DNA of 64,000 nucleotides from Halomonas sp. Lineage in GTDB: Bacteria > Pseudomonadota > Gammaproteobacteria > Pseudomonadales > Halomonadaceae. The stretch lies in contig NZ_JAGOBJ010000009.1 in NCBI RefSeq assembly GCF_017983445.1, forward strand, positions 186,001-250,000. Reading direction: 5' to 3'. The notes beneath the pieces are model-generated. The model saw only the letters and a program-made list of their open reading frames with translations, ran no database searches and was not told where the DNA came from. Shown here one piece after another: positions 18,630 through 29,757 of the stretch. Numbering within the stretch: position 1 is the stretch's first letter; the number at the start of each line of letters is the position of its first letter. The position numbers and the translations under genes are program-made.

Positions 18630-21324
18630 CAGTCCCAGTGTCCTGTGCGCTTGCGTCCGCGTTGTCTTGCTCGCCCTCGTCAACCAGTGTTTCCAGCTCA
18701 CCATCAACAGGCTCATCGACGCGAACGGTTTTAACCAATTTTTCTTCTTTACCCAGACGAATCAGCATGACGCCCTGGGTATTACGAGAAGTGGTGGAAA
18801 CCTCTTCCACGCGTGTACGCACCAATGTTCCACGATCTGTAATCAGCATCATTTCGTCGCTGTCATAAACCTGCATGGCGGCGACCAATGAACCGTTACG
18901 CTCACTGGTTTGCATGGCGATAACACCTTGACCGCCACGCCCACGCAGCGGGAATTCTTCCAGACGCGTACGCTTGCCATAACCATTTTCACTGGCCGTC
19001 AGAATGTAGATCTGACCTTCTACCTGGGTACTTTCAGTGACGTTTTCTTGCGTGCTTTCTGCAACCCCATCGGCATCGGCTTCTGCGTCAATCTGCTGGC
19101 TCTTGGGAATGATCAAGCTGATGACTTCAGCGCCATCCGCCAGACGCATTCCACGCACACCGCGAGCGGTACGGCCCATTGCCCGCGCCTTACCCTCTTC
19201 GAAGCGAATCGCCTTGCCATTTGAAGAGAGCAACATGGCATGGTCAGAACCTGACGTAATCGCCGCGCCGACCAGACGGTCGCCTTCTTCCAGATCAATG
19301 GCAATCAGACCCACACTACGCGGGCGTGAGAACTGCTCAAGGCTTGTGCGCTTCACGGTACCATTGGCCGTCGCGAAGAAAATATAGTGTTCTGGATCGT
19401 AATCACGTACCGGCAGAATGGCGTTAACTGACTCGCCCTCTTCGAGCGGTAACATATTGACCAGAGGCTTACCACGCGAGCCACGGCTAGCAGAAGGCAT
19501 CTCGTAAACTTTCAGCCAGTACACTTTGCCGCGGTTGGAGAACAGCAGAACGGTATCGTGCGTCGAAGCAACGAGCAGGTGCTCAATCACATCCTCGTCT
19601 TTCATCGATGTTGCGGACTTGCCGCGCCCGCCACGCCGCTGGGCTTGATAATCCGAAAGCGGCTGGGTTTTGGCGTAGCCAGAACGTGACACGGTAACCA
19701 CCATGTCTTCTTCGGCAATCAGGTCTTCAATGGAAAGATCCAGATGACTTGCCTGAATTTCAGTGCGTCGATCGTTACCAAACTGATCGCGTACGGCATG
19801 CAGCTCTTCACGAATCACTTCCATCAACCGGTCGGCTGAGGCAAGAATTTCGGTCAGTTCAGCAATTCGCTCAAGAATAGCCAGGTATTCGTTGAGCAGC
19901 TTTTCGGTCTCAAGACCGGTTAAGCGGTGCAGACGAAGTTCAAGAATTGCCTGCGCCTGAGCGGGCGACAGACGGTATTCGGTAGCGGAGGGGTTGAGGC
20001 CAAAGCTTTCATCCAGCTCTTCTGGCTTACAGGAGGTTGCGCCAGCTCTTTCAAGCATGGCGGTTACCTGGCCAGGCTGCCACGTCTTCGCCAGCAGTTT
20101 CTCTTTTGCTTCAGCGGCGCTGGGCGAGGCTTTAATCATCTCGATGATGTCGTCGATATTCGAGATAGCAACTGCCAAGCCTTCCAGAAGATGACCACGT
20201 TCACGGGCTTTTTTAAGCTCAAACAGCGTCCGACGCGTCACAACCTCACGGCGGTGACGAATAAACGCTTCCAGCATTTCTTTCAGATTCAGCGTGCGTG
20301 GCTGGCCATTTTCCAAGGCCACCATATTGATACCAAACACGTTTTGAAGCTGCGTCTGGGCAAAGAGATTATTAACGACGACTTCACCCGACTCGCCGCG
20401 TTTAATCTCAATTACGACCCGTAAGCCGTCTTTATCAGACTCATCACGAAGCTCGGCAATGCCTTCGATTTTCTTTTCTTTAACCAGCTCGGCGATTTTT
20501 TCAATCAGACGCGCTTTGTTTACCTGATAAGGCAGCTCGGTAATGATGATGTGATCACGACCCGTCTTATCATGGTGCTCGATCGTGTGGCTGGCACGCA
20601 CATAGATGCGCCCACGCCCGGTGCGGTAAGCATCTAAAATGCCGGCACGCCCATTGATAATACCCGCAGTGGGAAAATCAGGGCCGGGGATGTACTCCAT
20701 CAGATCATCCACCGACAGCGTGTAGTCATCGATCAATGCTAAACAGCCGTCGATCACTTCACGCATGTTGTGCGGTGGAATATTGGTCGCCATACCTACC
20801 GCAATACCCGACGAACCGTTAATCAGCAGGTTGGGGACTTTAGTGGGTAATACGGCAGGAATACGTTCGGTACCGTCGTAGTTATCGACCCAATCGACGG
20901 TATCTTTTTCAAGATCCGCCAGCAGCTCATGCGCCAGGCGCGACATGCGCACCTCGGTATAACGCATGGCGGCGGCGTTATCGCCATCAATCGAACCGAA
21001 GTTACCCTGGCCATCGACCAGAACGTGGCGCATCGAAAAGTGCTGCGCCATCCGTACGATGGTGTCGTAAACCGCACTATCACCATGCGGGTGATATTTA
21101 CCGATGACATCGCCGACAACACGCGCCGATTTCTTGTACGGTTTATTCCAGTCATTACCCAGCTCATGCATGGCAAACAGCACACGCCGGTGAACAGGTT
21201 TCAGACCGTCACGCACATCGGGTAGCGCGCGGCCGATAATGACACTCATCGCATAGTCGAGATACGACTGTTTGAGCTCGTCTTCAATATTGACGGGCAA
21301 GATTTCTCTGGCGATGTCACCCAT
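18613..21324 (-). CDS. gyrA: DNA gyrase subunit A
   Basis: The breakage-reunion subunit of gyrase, 903 aa. The N-terminal winged-helix/tower domain has the catalytic tyrosine in [12 protein letters not shown] and the quinolone-determining region [18 protein letters not shown], with Ser and Asp at the usual resistance positions (wild type by inspection). The GyrA box QRRGGRGKS opens the C-terminal beta-pinwheel. An acidic insert and tail (..[13 protein letters not shown].., ..[12 protein letters not shown]..) fit halophile protein style. It heads the gyrA-serC-pheA-tyrA/aroA-cmk-rpsA run on the minus strand. Confidence 0.98.
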   Translation of the reverse strand: MGDIAREILPVNIEDELKQSYLDYAMSVIIGRALPDVRDGLKPVHRRVLFAMHELGNDWNKPYKKSARVVGDVIGKYHPHGDSAVYDTIVRMAQHFSMRHVLVDGQGNFGSIDGDNAAAMRYTEVRMSRLAHELLADLEKDTVDWVDNYDGTERIPAVLPTKVPNLLINGSSGIAVGMATNIPPHNMREVIDGCLALIDDYTLSVDDLMEYIPGPDFPTAGIINGRAGILDAYRTGRGRIYVRASHTIEHHDKTGRDHIIITELPYQVNKARLIEKIAELVKEKKIEGIAELRDESDKDGLRVVIEIKRGESGEVVVNNLFAQTQLQNVFGINMVALENGQPRTLNLKEMLEAFIRHRREVVTRRTLFELKKARERGHLLEGLAVAISNIDDIIEMIKASPSAAEAKEKLLAKTWQPGQVTAMLERAGATSCKPEELDESFGLNPSATEYRLSPAQAQAILELRLHRLTGLETEKLLNEYLAILERIAELTEILASADRLMEVIREELHAVRDQFGNDRRTEIQASHLDLSIEDLIAEEDMVVTVSRSGYAKTQPLSDYQAQRRGGRGKSATSMKDEDVIEHLLVASTHDTVLLFSNRGKVYWLKVYEMPSASRGSRGKPLVNMLPLEEGESVNAILPVRDYDPEHYIFFATANGTVKRTSLEQFSRPRSVGLIAIDLEEGDRLVGAAITSGSDHAMLLSSNGKAIRFEEGKARAMGRTARGVRGMRLADGAEVISLIIPKSQQIDAEADADGVAESTQENVTESTQVEGQIYILTASENGYGKRTRLEEFPLRGRGGQGVIAMQTSERNGSLVAAMQVYDSDEMMLITDRGTLVRTRVEEVSTTSRNTQGVMLIRLGKEEKLVKTVRVDEPVDGELETLVDEGEQDNADASAQDTGTDDTSL

Positions 21325-21473
21325 GAAAGTCAGATCCTTTGCACTGCATTGGCACTGCGAGAGTTGAAAGCGCTTAAATACCGCTACTGCTAGACAGCAA
21401 GACGGTGCGCAGATACTGCTCCATCATACCACCGCATCCGCAGCAAGGGCAGCCGGGTACCGCGCATTGATTG

Positions 21474-21908
21474 TTATACTGAAAACTGCTCTTTGGTTAG
21501 TATCAATCTATTAAGCGCATTACTCACGCTGCCTTCGATGGCCGCCGCCTTGTTGGCCTGCATATCGAGAAGCACGAAGGTGAGATCAGCCTGGGCAATC
21601 AGTACGCCATCGTCTCGATAAATTCGATGATGGCAAATAGCGCTTCGTTCGCCCACATCCACAATACCCGTCAATACGATTAAATCATCGCCGTGCCCTG
21701 CCGCCGCGCGGTAATCAATATTCAGATTCACCACGACAAATGCACGTCCGGCGTCATGAAGTTCGCTAATCAGCGCAGGGTGGTCGTCAAAGAATGCCCA
21801 ACGCCCCTCCTCCATAAATTCCAGATAGCGGGCGTTATTAACATGCCCGTAACCATCCAAATGAAAACCACGAACACGCAGATGAACACGAGAGAGCGAT
21901 ATGGACAT
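21474..21908 (-). CDS. YbgC/4HBT-like hot-dog acyl-CoA thioesterase
   Basis: A 144-aa single hot-dog domain with the signature GYGHVNNARYLEFMEEGRWAFF (residues 19-40), where the HVNN element marks the 4-hydroxybenzoyl-CoA/acyl-CoA thioesterase superfamily. No signal or membrane segment. The substrate cannot be told from sequence. A GAGTTG-type ribosome site precedes ATG 21908. It stands alone between gyrA and the divergent rdgC. Confidence 0.85.
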   Translation of the reverse strand: MSISLSRVHLRVRGFHLDGYGHVNNARYLEFMEEGRWAFFDDHPALISELHDAGRAFVVVNLNIDYRAAAGHGDDLIVLTGIVDVGERSAICHHRIYRDDGVLIAQADLTFVLLDMQANKAAAIEGSVSNALNRLILTKEQFSV

Positions 21909-22076
21909 GACAACTCCTCTGATAGTTGGCCAGTTAACTTAACATGTGGCTGATAAGACCAGGACTTAATCAAACACAAGTTTAAAACACATACAATAAG
22001 CACCTAAACGGTAAGGTGCTGGCAGGAATGCCCCGCTTTCGACATAATGTGCCACCTTTTGAACAGGATCGGTGAC

Positions 22077-23015
22077 ATGTGGTTTAAGCACCTGCATTTA
22101 TATCGCCTACACGGCGCGCCAGAGCTAGACAGCACAACACTTTCTGATGCGCTACAAGCTCACGCAGCCAAACCGCTGGGCAATGCGGATGCCCGGCGCC
22201 TGGGCTGGACAGCACCCGCGGGAAGGCTTAGCGGTGGTCAGTTGCTCCATGAGATTCAAGGCCAGCGTTTGCTTTCAGTATTGCGTCAAGAGCGCCTGCT
22301 GCCCGCCTCAGTGGTGAAAGAAGAAGTCGATGAGCAGGTCGCCGATATAGAAGCCCGTGAAGGTCGCAAGGTAACGCGTAAAGAGAAGACGGCTCTCAAA
22401 GAGCAGGTAACCGAAGCGCTTCTTCCGCGTGCCTTTGTGCGCAGCCAGAAGATTGATCTGTGGTGGGATACGCGGCGCCACTTGATTGGCATTAACGCAA
22501 GCTCCCGCACTCGAGCTGAAGATCTTCTGGATCTACTCCGCGAGACGCTGGGCAGCCTTAAAGCCACGCCTTTATCGTCCCAGACGCTACCCATCCGCGC
22601 GATGACGACCTGGCTTGGCGACCCCGCCAGCCGCCCTGCAGATCTACAGCTGGGTGACCAGGTTGAACTCAAAGCCAAAGGCGATGATGGCGTACTCCGC
22701 GCCCGTCAGGTTGATCTGGATAGCGATGAAATTCAGCAACTTCTGGAGAGTGGGCGTCAGGCAAGCAAGCTCGCGATGAGCTTGGAAGGCCGTTTAAGCT
22801 TTGTGCTGCATGACGATCTCGCGCTTAAATCGCTACGTTTTGGCGATGCCTTGATCGAAGAAGCGGACCACGCAGACGATGGCGATGACGCACTGGCCCG
22901 ACTTGAAACCGACTTTATTTTAATGGCGCAGGCGTTATCCGATGACGTTGCTCGTCTGATAGAGTGGCTGGGTGGTGAATACAAGCAGGAACCTGCGACG
23001 CCAGCAGATGCCTAG
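22077..23015 (+). CDS. rdgC: Recombination-associated protein RdgC
   Basis: A ring-shaped, sequence-independent DNA-binding protein that restrains RecA. 312 aa from ATG 22077, beginning MWFKHLHLYRL as in the family; an upstream in-frame ATG at 22047 is not conserved. Family landmarks include LGWTAPAGRLSGGQLLHEIQG, SVVKEEVDEQVADIE and KLAMSLEGRLSFVLHDDL. An AGGAT ribosome site lies 8 bases before the chosen start. Confidence 0.95.
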   Translation: MWFKHLHLYRLHGAPELDSTTLSDALQAHAAKPLGNADARRLGWTAPAGRLSGGQLLHEIQGQRLLSVLRQERLLPASVVKEEVDEQVADIEAREGRKVTRKEKTALKEQVTEALLPRAFVRSQKIDLWWDTRRHLIGINASSRTRAEDLLDLLRETLGSLKATPLSSQTLPIRAMTTWLGDPASRPADLQLGDQVELKAKGDDGVLRARQVDLDSDEIQQLLESGRQASKLAMSLEGRLSFVLHDDLALKSLRFGDALIEEADHADDGDDALARLETDFILMAQALSDDVARLIEWLGGEYKQEPATPADA

Positions 23016-23070
23016 TGTTTGATCTCGCTGCAATGAATCGATTTTTACTGTTTATCATCCAACGGATCGC

Positions 23071-24255
23071 ATGACTCATCACAACGACGTACCCAACGCT
23101 CTGAATGCCACCGACCCGTGGGCGGATATACGCCCATATACGGACAGCGAAGTGGCCGATGTCCTTGCACGCCTGGCCCGCGACAGTGAGCTACTGGATG
23201 CACTGACCCGCTTTCGATTACCCCGCATGGCACGCTGGGTTCCATCGCTTGCGCGTAAGCTTGCAAGCAATGCGATACAGCGTGAAGTAAAGGGGGTCGC
23301 GACGGTACGCGATTTTCAAATGCGCATTGCCAGCTACATGGAGCGCATGATTCGCACCACGACTGATGCATTTGAAGTCTCAGGTCTGGATAAACTCGAC
23401 CCAGAAAGTGCCTATCTGTTTATTGGTAACCATCGTGATATATCGCTCGATCCCGCCTTTGTCAATTATGCGCTCTACCAGGCAGGGCGCGATACGGTGC
23501 GTATTGCCATTGGCGATAATTTGCTGAAAAAGCCCTATGTCACCGATCTAATGCGGCTTAATAAAAGCTTTATCGTTCCGAGAAGCGCCCGTGGCAAACG
23601 CGCCATGCTGGCCGCCTACCAGCAGCTTTCCGCCTACATTCGCCATTCGATTACCGAGGATAACCACTCTATCTGGATGGCGCAGCGTGAAGGGCGTGCT
23701 AAAAATGGCATTGACCGCACTGACCCCGCGATCATCAAGATGCTCACCATGGCCAAGCGCAACGCAGAGCGCGATATGGTGTTTGGCGACGCGGTGGCTG
23801 AGCTTAAGCTCGTCCCGGTCTCCATTAGCTATGAATACGACCCCTGTGATCTGCAAAAAGCCCAGGAGCTGCATGACATAGCGAACCAGGGAAGCTACGC
23901 AAAAAGCGAATTTGAAGATATTCGCTCGATTGTCGCGGGCATCACCGGCGAAAAAGGCAGAGTGCAGCTACGCTTTGGCAGCCCGGTAGGTGCGGACATG
24001 GCTACTCCAGATGAAGTAGCGGCGGAGATCGATCGCCAAGTCATCGGCGGTTATCGGCTTTATCCAAGCCACTACTTGGCTTTGGAAGCCCTTGGTGAAG
24101 CACCTGAACTAGTGGCTCGCAAGACGATTACCCGTCAGGACCGCGAGCGCTTTAAAGCGCGCATGGAGAGCGTTCCTGAGAACCTTCGGCCATACTGGTT
24201 AGCACAGTATGCCAACCCCGTTAAACATAAGGCGGGGCGTCTAACGCTTAAGTAA
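23071..24255 (+). CDS. PlsC/PlsB-like 1-acyl-glycerol-3-phosphate acyltransferase
   Basis: A 394-aa soluble-looking acyltransferase. The catalytic block is FIGNHRDISLDPAFV (about residues 114-128), a variant of the usual HX4D with Asp at +2 and +6 from His. A FIVPRSARGKRAML block and the substrate-binding SIWMAQREGRAKNG follow. The order matches LPLAT-superfamily enzymes that transfer acyl chains to glycerophosphate acceptors at the inner membrane. The N-terminal 100 residues are helical and not catalytic. It follows rdgC by 55 bases. The acceptor is not known. Confidence 0.82.
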   Translation: MTHHNDVPNALNATDPWADIRPYTDSEVADVLARLARDSELLDALTRFRLPRMARWVPSLARKLASNAIQREVKGVATVRDFQMRIASYMERMIRTTTDAFEVSGLDKLDPESAYLFIGNHRDISLDPAFVNYALYQAGRDTVRIAIGDNLLKKPYVTDLMRLNKSFIVPRSARGKRAMLAAYQQLSAYIRHSITEDNHSIWMAQREGRAKNGIDRTDPAIIKMLTMAKRNAERDMVFGDAVAELKLVPVSISYEYDPCDLQKAQELHDIANQGSYAKSEFEDIRSIVAGITGEKGRVQLRFGSPVGADMATPDEVAAEIDRQVIGGYRLYPSHYLALEALGEAPELVARKTITRQDRERFKARMESVPENLRPYWLAQYANPVKHKAGRLTLK

Positions 24256-24393
24256 TAGAATTGCAGTAATAGGATTGCGCTGCAGGCTTTGAGCCCAGAC
24301 GAGCCATGCCCGCTCCACGAAAAAATGCTATGGTCAATGCATTGACTGGCTGCGCTTGCCAATAAGCTCACGCGCAGCGTTAAGGAGAGCTTT

Positions 24394-24675
24394 ATGTCTG
24401 CATCAGAAATTCAAAAAACGCGTATTATTAACGAACTACGCGGCTTTATACGCAAGCTGCTTCAAGACCCCAATATTCTTGAACAGTCATTGGTAATCGC
24501 TCGCCAGCAGTTAACTGAAGGCAGCAGCCCTACGGTGATGGCACGGATCGCCAATGAAATTTCAGACACCACCAGTGTTCATATTCCAGAAGATCCTGCC
24601 GAACACTCAGATGCCGACAAGCTGTTTTTAGAACTCTTGAAAGAAGTCGTTCAAGAAGAGCAAGCACTGTACTAG
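24394..24675 (+). CDS. Small conserved-looking hypothetical protein, 93 aa
   Basis: ATG 24394 follows AAGGAGAG, a strong ribosome site. The protein is acidic and mostly helical (MSASEIQKTRIINELRGFIRK.. to ..ELLKEVVQEEQALY), without cysteine, signal peptide or transmembrane segment. It has its own downstream hairpin, so it is probably a single-gene unit. I do not recognise a family and assign no function. Confidence 0.7.
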   Translation: MSASEIQKTRIINELRGFIRKLLQDPNILEQSLVIARQQLTEGSSPTVMARIANEISDTTSVHIPEDPAEHSDADKLFLELLKEVVQEEQALY

Positions 24676-24688
24676 CCTCATGAAAAGT

Positions 24689-24730
24689 GAAGATGCAGGC
24701 GTCTGATTCATCTGACTTGCTGGCATCTTC
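24689..24730 (+). terminator. Hairpin after the 93-aa gene
   Basis: GAAGATGC (24689-24696) pairs perfectly with GCATCTTC (24723-24730), 14 bases after the stop codon. The loop is long (26 bases) and there is no T run, so termination strength is uncertain. Confidence 0.45.
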
Positions 24731-24813
24731 GCCTCTTGATTACGCTAACCGGCCAAGCTGCCGGTTAACTTCGCCGTTTTATTGTCATCGCCTAATCGGA
24801 ATTATCATTCACC

Positions 24814-26850
24814 ATGTCTAACTCTGCCACGCGCAACATTCTGGTGACCAGCGCGCTCCCCTACGCCAATGGAGCCATTCACCTCGGTCACTTGCTTGAA
24901 TATATCCAAACCGATATCTGGGTACGTTTTCAGAAAAGCCGTGGCCAGCAGTGCTACTACGTTTGCGCCGATGACGCTCATGGCACGGCTATCATGCTGC
25001 GTGCCGAGCAGGAAGGCATCTCGCCGGAAGCCTTGATTGACCGGGTCTCACGGGATCATCAGGAAGATTTTTCGCGTTTTGGCGTAGGCTTTGATAACTA
25101 CCACTCCACGCATTCCGATGAAAACCGTTATTTCAGCGAGCTAATCTATAAGCGTCTGCGCGACAAAGGCCATATTGCTACCCGCGATATCGAGCAGATG
25201 TACGACCCCCAGAAAGGACTGTTTCTGGCGGACCGCTTCATCAAGGGTACCTGTCCAAAATGCGGGACGGACGATCAGTATGGCGATAACTGCGAAAAAT
25301 GCGGCGCCACCTATACCCCAGCCGACCTGATCAACCCGGTGTCAGCTATTTCTGGCGCAATTCCGGAAGTGCGCAGCTCAACTCACTACTTCTTCAAACT
25401 GCCCGATTTTGAAGCGTTTTTGCAGGCCTGGATAAACGATGGTCATGTTCAACCACAAATTCGCAACAAGCTGATGGAGTGGTTTGAGTCAGGTTTTAAT
25501 GAGTGGGATATCTCTCGCGATGCGCCCTACTTTGGCTTTGAAATTCCGGACGCGCCAGGCAAGTATTTTTACGTGTGGCTTGACGCCCCTATCGGCTACT
25601 TGGCCAGCTTTAAAAATCTATGCGACCGTGAAGGTATTGATTTTGATAGCTATTGGCATAAAGATTCCAGCGCCGAGGTCTATCACTTCATTGGTAAAGA
25701 TATCGTTTATTTCCATGCCCTTTTCTGGCCAGCCATGCTGCACGGTGCCGAGTTACGCACGCCCACTGCGGTTAACTGCCACGGATTTTTAACCGTGGAC
25801 GGCGCCAAGATGTCTAAATCCCGCGGCACGTTCATTAAAGCCGCCACCTACGCCGACTACTTGAATCCCGAGTACTTGCGCTACTACTTTGCTGCAAAGC
25901 TTACCTCCAAAGTTGATGATCTTGACCTCAACCTGGAAGATTTTTCTGCTCGGGTTAACGCTGATCTCGTGGGCAAAGTGGTTAATATCGCCAGTCGCTG
26001 TGCCGGGTTCGTGAAAAAGATTGGCGGCGGTACGCTTTCCGCGCACTGTGCCGAACCGCAGATGGTCGCCCGGTTTATTGCCGCGGGCGATGAGATCGCC
26101 GACGACTTCGAGGCGCGCGAGTTTAGCCGGGCCATGCGCAAAATCATGGAACTGGCTGACGAAGCCAATACCTATATTGCCGAGAAAGAGCCCTGGGCAC
26201 TTGCCAAGCAAGACGGCCGTGACGAAGAAGTACTCGAGATTTGTTCAGTAGGCATTAACCTCTTCCGTCAACTGATGGTGTACCTGGCCCCCGTGGTTCC
26301 TACCATGGCAACCCAAGCACAAGCCTTCTTGAAGCTCGATTCACTTAACTGGGAAAGCCGTCATAGCGTACTGGTGAGCCATGAGGTGGAGAAATTCAAA
26401 CCCCTTATGACCCGCGTAGAGCGTGACAAGATTGACGCCATGATTGAAGCCTCAAAGGAGGATCTGGTGGAAGAGCAAAAGCTTAAAGAAGCTCCCAAAG
26501 GGCCTCTGGCAGATGACCCCATTGCTGCCGAAATCAGCTTTGACGATTTTGCCAAGGTAGATCTGCGTATCGCGCGTATCACCAAAGCGCAGTACGTAGA
26601 AGGCGCGGACAAGCTGCTGCAATTGACGCTGGACTTAGGCGGCGAAACCCGCAACGTTTTCTCCGGCATTCGCAGCTCCTATGCACCTGAGGCGCTTGAG
26701 GGTCGTCTTACTGTCATGGTAGCCAACCTTGCGCCCCGTAAAATGCGCTTTGGCCTTTCTGAAGGCATGGTGCTTGCCTCTGCCAATAAAGACGGCATTT
26801 ATCTGCTTTCACCTGATGCTGGTGCCGAACCCGGCCAACGTGTAATGTAG
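24814..26850 (+). CDS. metG: Methionyl-tRNA synthetase
   Basis: Charges initiator and elongator tRNA-Met. The 678-aa class I synthetase has the HIGH-type motif HLGHLLE (residues 22-28), a zinc knuckle ([21 protein letters not shown], about 147-167), KMSKSRGT (about 331) and a C-terminal tRNA-binding OB domain (from about residue 575, [14 protein letters not shown]) typical of dimeric MetRS. It is a single gene with a terminator downstream. Confidence 0.97.
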   Translation: MSNSATRNILVTSALPYANGAIHLGHLLEYIQTDIWVRFQKSRGQQCYYVCADDAHGTAIMLRAEQEGISPEALIDRVSRDHQEDFSRFGVGFDNYHSTHSDENRYFSELIYKRLRDKGHIATRDIEQMYDPQKGLFLADRFIKGTCPKCGTDDQYGDNCEKCGATYTPADLINPVSAISGAIPEVRSSTHYFFKLPDFEAFLQAWINDGHVQPQIRNKLMEWFESGFNEWDISRDAPYFGFEIPDAPGKYFYVWLDAPIGYLASFKNLCDREGIDFDSYWHKDSSAEVYHFIGKDIVYFHALFWPAMLHGAELRTPTAVNCHGFLTVDGAKMSKSRGTFIKAATYADYLNPEYLRYYFAAKLTSKVDDLDLNLEDFSARVNADLVGKVVNIASRCAGFVKKIGGGTLSAHCAEPQMVARFIAAGDEIADDFEAREFSRAMRKIMELADEANTYIAEKEPWALAKQDGRDEEVLEICSVGINLFRQLMVYLAPVVPTMATQAQAFLKLDSLNWESRHSVLVSHEVEKFKPLMTRVERDKIDAMIEASKEDLVEEQKLKEAPKGPLADDPIAAEISFDDFAKVDLRIARITKAQYVEGADKLLQLTLDLGGETRNVFSGIRSSYAPEALEGRLTVMVANLAPRKMRFGLSEGMVLASANKDGIYLLSPDAGAEPGQRVM

Positions 26851-26871
26851 CCGGCCTTTAAGCATTTCCAG

Positions 26872-26910
26872 AGGGGGTAGAGACGACTAGGCTCTGCCCC
26901 CTTCTTATTA
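26872..26910 (+). terminator. metG terminator
   Basis: A 10-bp stem (GGGGG-T-AGAG with CTCT-G-CCCCC, one T-G wobble) and a 9-base loop are followed by TTCTTATT. It lies 22 bases after the metG stop. Confidence 0.8.
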
Positions 26911-26959
26911 CTTTCATTGCTTGATAAACCTTCTAAAAGCCCTTCGGTTAGGCCTGATT

Positions 26960-28561
26960 ATGATTCGGCGCTTCTCTCAATCACTGCGTTTTCAATTTCT
27001 AGTAGCGTTGAGTGGTGTGCTATTGCTCGCTCTATGTTCGTTGGCCATGATGAGCCAATGGTTTATTTTTCCGGCGCTGCACGAAGAGGAGCGCGGTATT
27101 ATCGGCCAGGAGCTAAAACGTGTTGAGCGTGGCCTTGCACTGGCCCAGCAAGACCTTCTGGCTCAGGCACGCGACTGGGCAAATTGGGACGATACCTATC
27201 AATTCGTTCAGGGCGGCAACCCACGCTACGCCGACGTCAACTTCAGCCCTGAAATGATGGAGGAGATGCGTTATCAGCTGATAGCGTTTTTCGACGTTAA
27301 TGGCGAGATTTACTACCTTTCAGGCTTAGCACCTGACACCAACCATTTTGCAACCTGTGTGCAGGTTGTTGATGATTGCGCCTGGATGGCAACCTTTATT
27401 GACAGTATTCAGCGATCAATACAAAACACCCCTGACCAGCAGCATTTTCTTTCCCCGGGTATCAGCTCGCCAGCCATAATAGCCATCACGCCGATTCTGC
27501 GCACTGATGGCAGTGGCCCAAGCACCGGCTGGTTAGCAAAAGTGCGCTTAATGGATAAAAAGTGGGTAGAGCAAATGGAAAATGTGACTGGCCTTCCGAT
27601 CATTCTTGACCGACAGCCTAGTGCTCAAGCTGCGCCATTAACCAATATTAAAGGCGACACCATTTATGCTCATCATTTACTATCTACGAATGACCCTAAT
27701 ATCAGTATCTTAGTGGGCACTCAACTTAATCGCACCCATTACCTGGCAAGCCTGAGTACCATTCGCTATGTATTGATTTGGACAGCCTGCCTCATGCTGT
27801 TTGTGATTGGCTTTGTACTCTGGCTTATGGAGCGCATGATTTTAAAGCCCCTGAAGGCATTGGCCATTTTTGCAAAACAGACGTCAAGTGAAGACAGCAG
27901 CCTGGACTCTGCACTACTTTGTCAGCGTAACGATGAAATTGGCATGTTGGCGCGAAGCTTTGAGCAACAGCTAACTCGTCAGCGCGAGCTTAATGCTGAG
28001 CTTTTAAACCTTTCCACACATGATGCTTTAACGGGGCTGCCTAACCGGAGGCTGTTCGACCAGCGCCTTCAAGCGACCATTCATGAAATGGAAGCGTCAT
28101 CCCAACCCTTGGCAGTGATGATGCTGGATATCGATCATTTCAAGCTATTCAATGATCATTACGGACATCAACAAGGCGATGAGTGTTTACAGCAGGTTGC
28201 CCATGCGCTGCAAAAAGTGGCTACCACCCATGACTTTTTAATCGCCCGGACCGGGGGTGAAGAATTTAGCGCACTGCTGCCTAACACATCCGCTCAACAG
28301 GCAAAGCATATTGGCCAGTTGCTACATGACACGATAGATGCTTTAGCGTTTCCTCACCTGGCCTCGCCAGTGGCGTCCTATGTTACTATTAGCGTGGGTA
28401 TCGGATCGCTTGACGAAGGCACCGATATCTCTCCGAATGTACTTATGAGCACCGCCGATCAAGCGCTTTATAGTGCCAAAGCGGCAGGTCGCCATCAGGT
28501 CAAGATATTTACACCGGCTAACGCTGTTTCTTCTGTTGCCAGCCACGATACGTCACTATGA
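26960..28561 (+). CDS. CHASE4-GGDEF membrane diguanylate cyclase
   Basis: Predicted to make cyclic-di-GMP in response to a periplasmic signal. From ATG 26960 (533 aa): a transmembrane helix (about 9-31), a periplasmic CHASE4 domain (about 35-265, with the typical [11 protein letters not shown]), a second helix (about 270-290), HAMP (about 290-345) and a GGDEF domain. The active motif is GGEEF (about 432). The inhibitory RxxD I-site is not present before it (THDFL instead). An upstream in-frame TTG at 26921 is an alternative start. Its TGA overlaps the rsxA ATG (ATGA), suggesting coupled translation with the Rsx operon. Confidence 0.9.
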   Translation: MIRRFSQSLRFQFLVALSGVLLLALCSLAMMSQWFIFPALHEEERGIIGQELKRVERGLALAQQDLLAQARDWANWDDTYQFVQGGNPRYADVNFSPEMMEEMRYQLIAFFDVNGEIYYLSGLAPDTNHFATCVQVVDDCAWMATFIDSIQRSIQNTPDQQHFLSPGISSPAIIAITPILRTDGSGPSTGWLAKVRLMDKKWVEQMENVTGLPIILDRQPSAQAAPLTNIKGDTIYAHHLLSTNDPNISILVGTQLNRTHYLASLSTIRYVLIWTACLMLFVIGFVLWLMERMILKPLKALAIFAKQTSSEDSSLDSALLCQRNDEIGMLARSFEQQLTRQRELNAELLNLSTHDALTGLPNRRLFDQRLQATIHEMEASSQPLAVMMLDIDHFKLFNDHYGHQQGDECLQQVAHALQKVATTHDFLIARTGGEEFSALLPNTSAQQAKHIGQLLHDTIDALAFPHLASPVASYVTISVGIGSLDEGTDISPNVLMSTADQALYSAKAAGRHQVKIFTPANAVSSVASHDTSL

Positions 28562-29139
28562 GTGAGTTATTCATCATTCTGATCAGCACTGCGCTGGTCA
28601 ATAATTTTGTATTGGTACAGTTTTTGGGGCTCTGTCCGTTTATGGGGGTTTCCAATAAGCTGGACTCAGCCATGGGCATGTCCCTGGCGACCACTTTCGT
28701 ATTAACACTCGCCTCGGCGGCAAGCTACGTTGTCTACTACGGCTTATTGGTGCCGCTGGATGTCACCTATTTGCGCACCATCAGCTTTATTGTAGTAATT
28801 GCTGCGGTGGTACAGTTCACCGAAATTATGGTGCGGCATTTAAGCCCGCTGCTACATCAAGTGCTGGGCATCTTTCTACCCTTGATTACGACCAACTGTG
28901 CGGTACTGGGTGTCGCTCTGCTTTCACTTAACCGTGAGTTAAGCTTTTTCCATACCACGCTTTATGGGCTCGGGGCGGCGCTTGGCTTTTCATTGATTCT
29001 GGTGCTGTTTGCCGCCATGCGTGAGCGTTTGGCCGGGGCGGATATTCCCAAGCCTTTCAGGGGTGCCGCTATTGCCATGATCACCGCCAGCTTGATGTCA
29101 CTCGCCTTTCTCGGTTTTTCCGGTTTAACCCAAGGGTAA
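28558..29139 (+). CDS. rsxA: Rsx/Rnf electron-transport complex subunit A
   Basis: Inner-membrane subunit of the Rsx (Rnf) complex, which moves electrons between NADH and ferredoxin-like carriers and in E. coli keeps SoxR reduced. The 193-aa protein has six hydrophobic segments and the family signatures [20 protein letters not shown] at the start and [16 protein letters not shown] in the middle, each with a conserved Cys. It begins within the stop of the diguanylate cyclase gene and precedes rsxB by 9 bases. Confidence 0.96.
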   Translation: MSELFIILISTALVNNFVLVQFLGLCPFMGVSNKLDSAMGMSLATTFVLTLASAASYVVYYGLLVPLDVTYLRTISFIVVIAAVVQFTEIMVRHLSPLLHQVLGIFLPLITTNCAVLGVALLSLNRELSFFHTTLYGLGAALGFSLILVLFAAMRERLAGADIPKPFRGAAIAMITASLMSLAFLGFSGLTQG

Positions 29140-29148
29140 TTCAATGCC

Positions 29149-29757
29149 ATGAGCGATACGTTTTCTCTCTGGGGTATTGTCAGCGCCATTGGCATACTCA
29201 CGGGCCTGGGAGTTGGTTTTGGCGCCCTTTTAGGGGCTATTAGCGAGCGTTTCAAGGGCGATGAGCATCCGCTTGTCGATCAGATTGATGCGCTGCTGCC
29301 CCAAACTCAGTGCGGCCAGTGCGGCCACCCTGGCTGCCGTCCCTATGCAGAAGCGATAAATGAAGGCGACGCGCTCAACAAGTGTCCGCCCGGCGGCGAG
29401 GCAACCATTCATGCCCTGGCCGACCTGCTTGGCCGCGAGCCAGAGCCACTTGATGGGGATGCCCCCAGCGAAGCGAAGGTAGCGTTTATCCGCGAAGCTG
29501 AGTGTATCGGGTGTACCAAGTGCATTCAGGCGTGTCCGGTGGATGCCATTATCGGTGCTGCCAAACAGATGCATACCATTATTGAAGATGAGTGCACGGG
29601 CTGTGACTTATGCGTCGATCCTTGCCCGGTGGACTGTATTGATATGCTGCCTAGAAGTACGCCACTTAGTCAGTGGCAACCGGTTGTCTCACCCGTTCAC
29701 AGCGTCATTGCAAGCGACCGCATACCATCAATCGTACACCAACAACCAGAGGGCTAG
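29149..29757 (+). CDS. rsxB: Rsx/Rnf complex iron-sulfur subunit B
   Basis: Membrane-anchored ferredoxin-type subunit, 202 aa. An N-terminal helix (about 5-28) is followed by a 4Fe-4S motif ([13 protein letters not shown], about 52-64) and two ferredoxin clusters ([12 protein letters not shown], about 118-129, and [12 protein letters not shown], about 148-159). rsxC starts immediately after the stop. Electron entry or exit through these clusters follows from the family. Confidence 0.96.
   Translation: MSDTFSLWGIVSAIGILTGLGVGFGALLGAISERFKGDEHPLVDQIDALLPQTQCGQCGHPGCRPYAEAINEGDALNKCPPGGEATIHALADLLGREPEPLDGDAPSEAKVAFIREAECIGCTKCIQACPVDAIIGAAKQMHTIIEDECTGCDLCVDPCPVDCIDMLPRSTPLSQWQPVVSPVHSVIASDRIPSIVHQQPEG

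Noticed and set aside
19927-20424. 165-codon frame opposite gyrA
   Set aside because: Lies fully inside gyrA on the other strand with no start signals or domain features.
18613-28561. Identical C-terminal DTSL ending of GyrA and the GGDEF protein
   Set aside because: Only nine bases are shared in unrelated genes; chance is sufficient.
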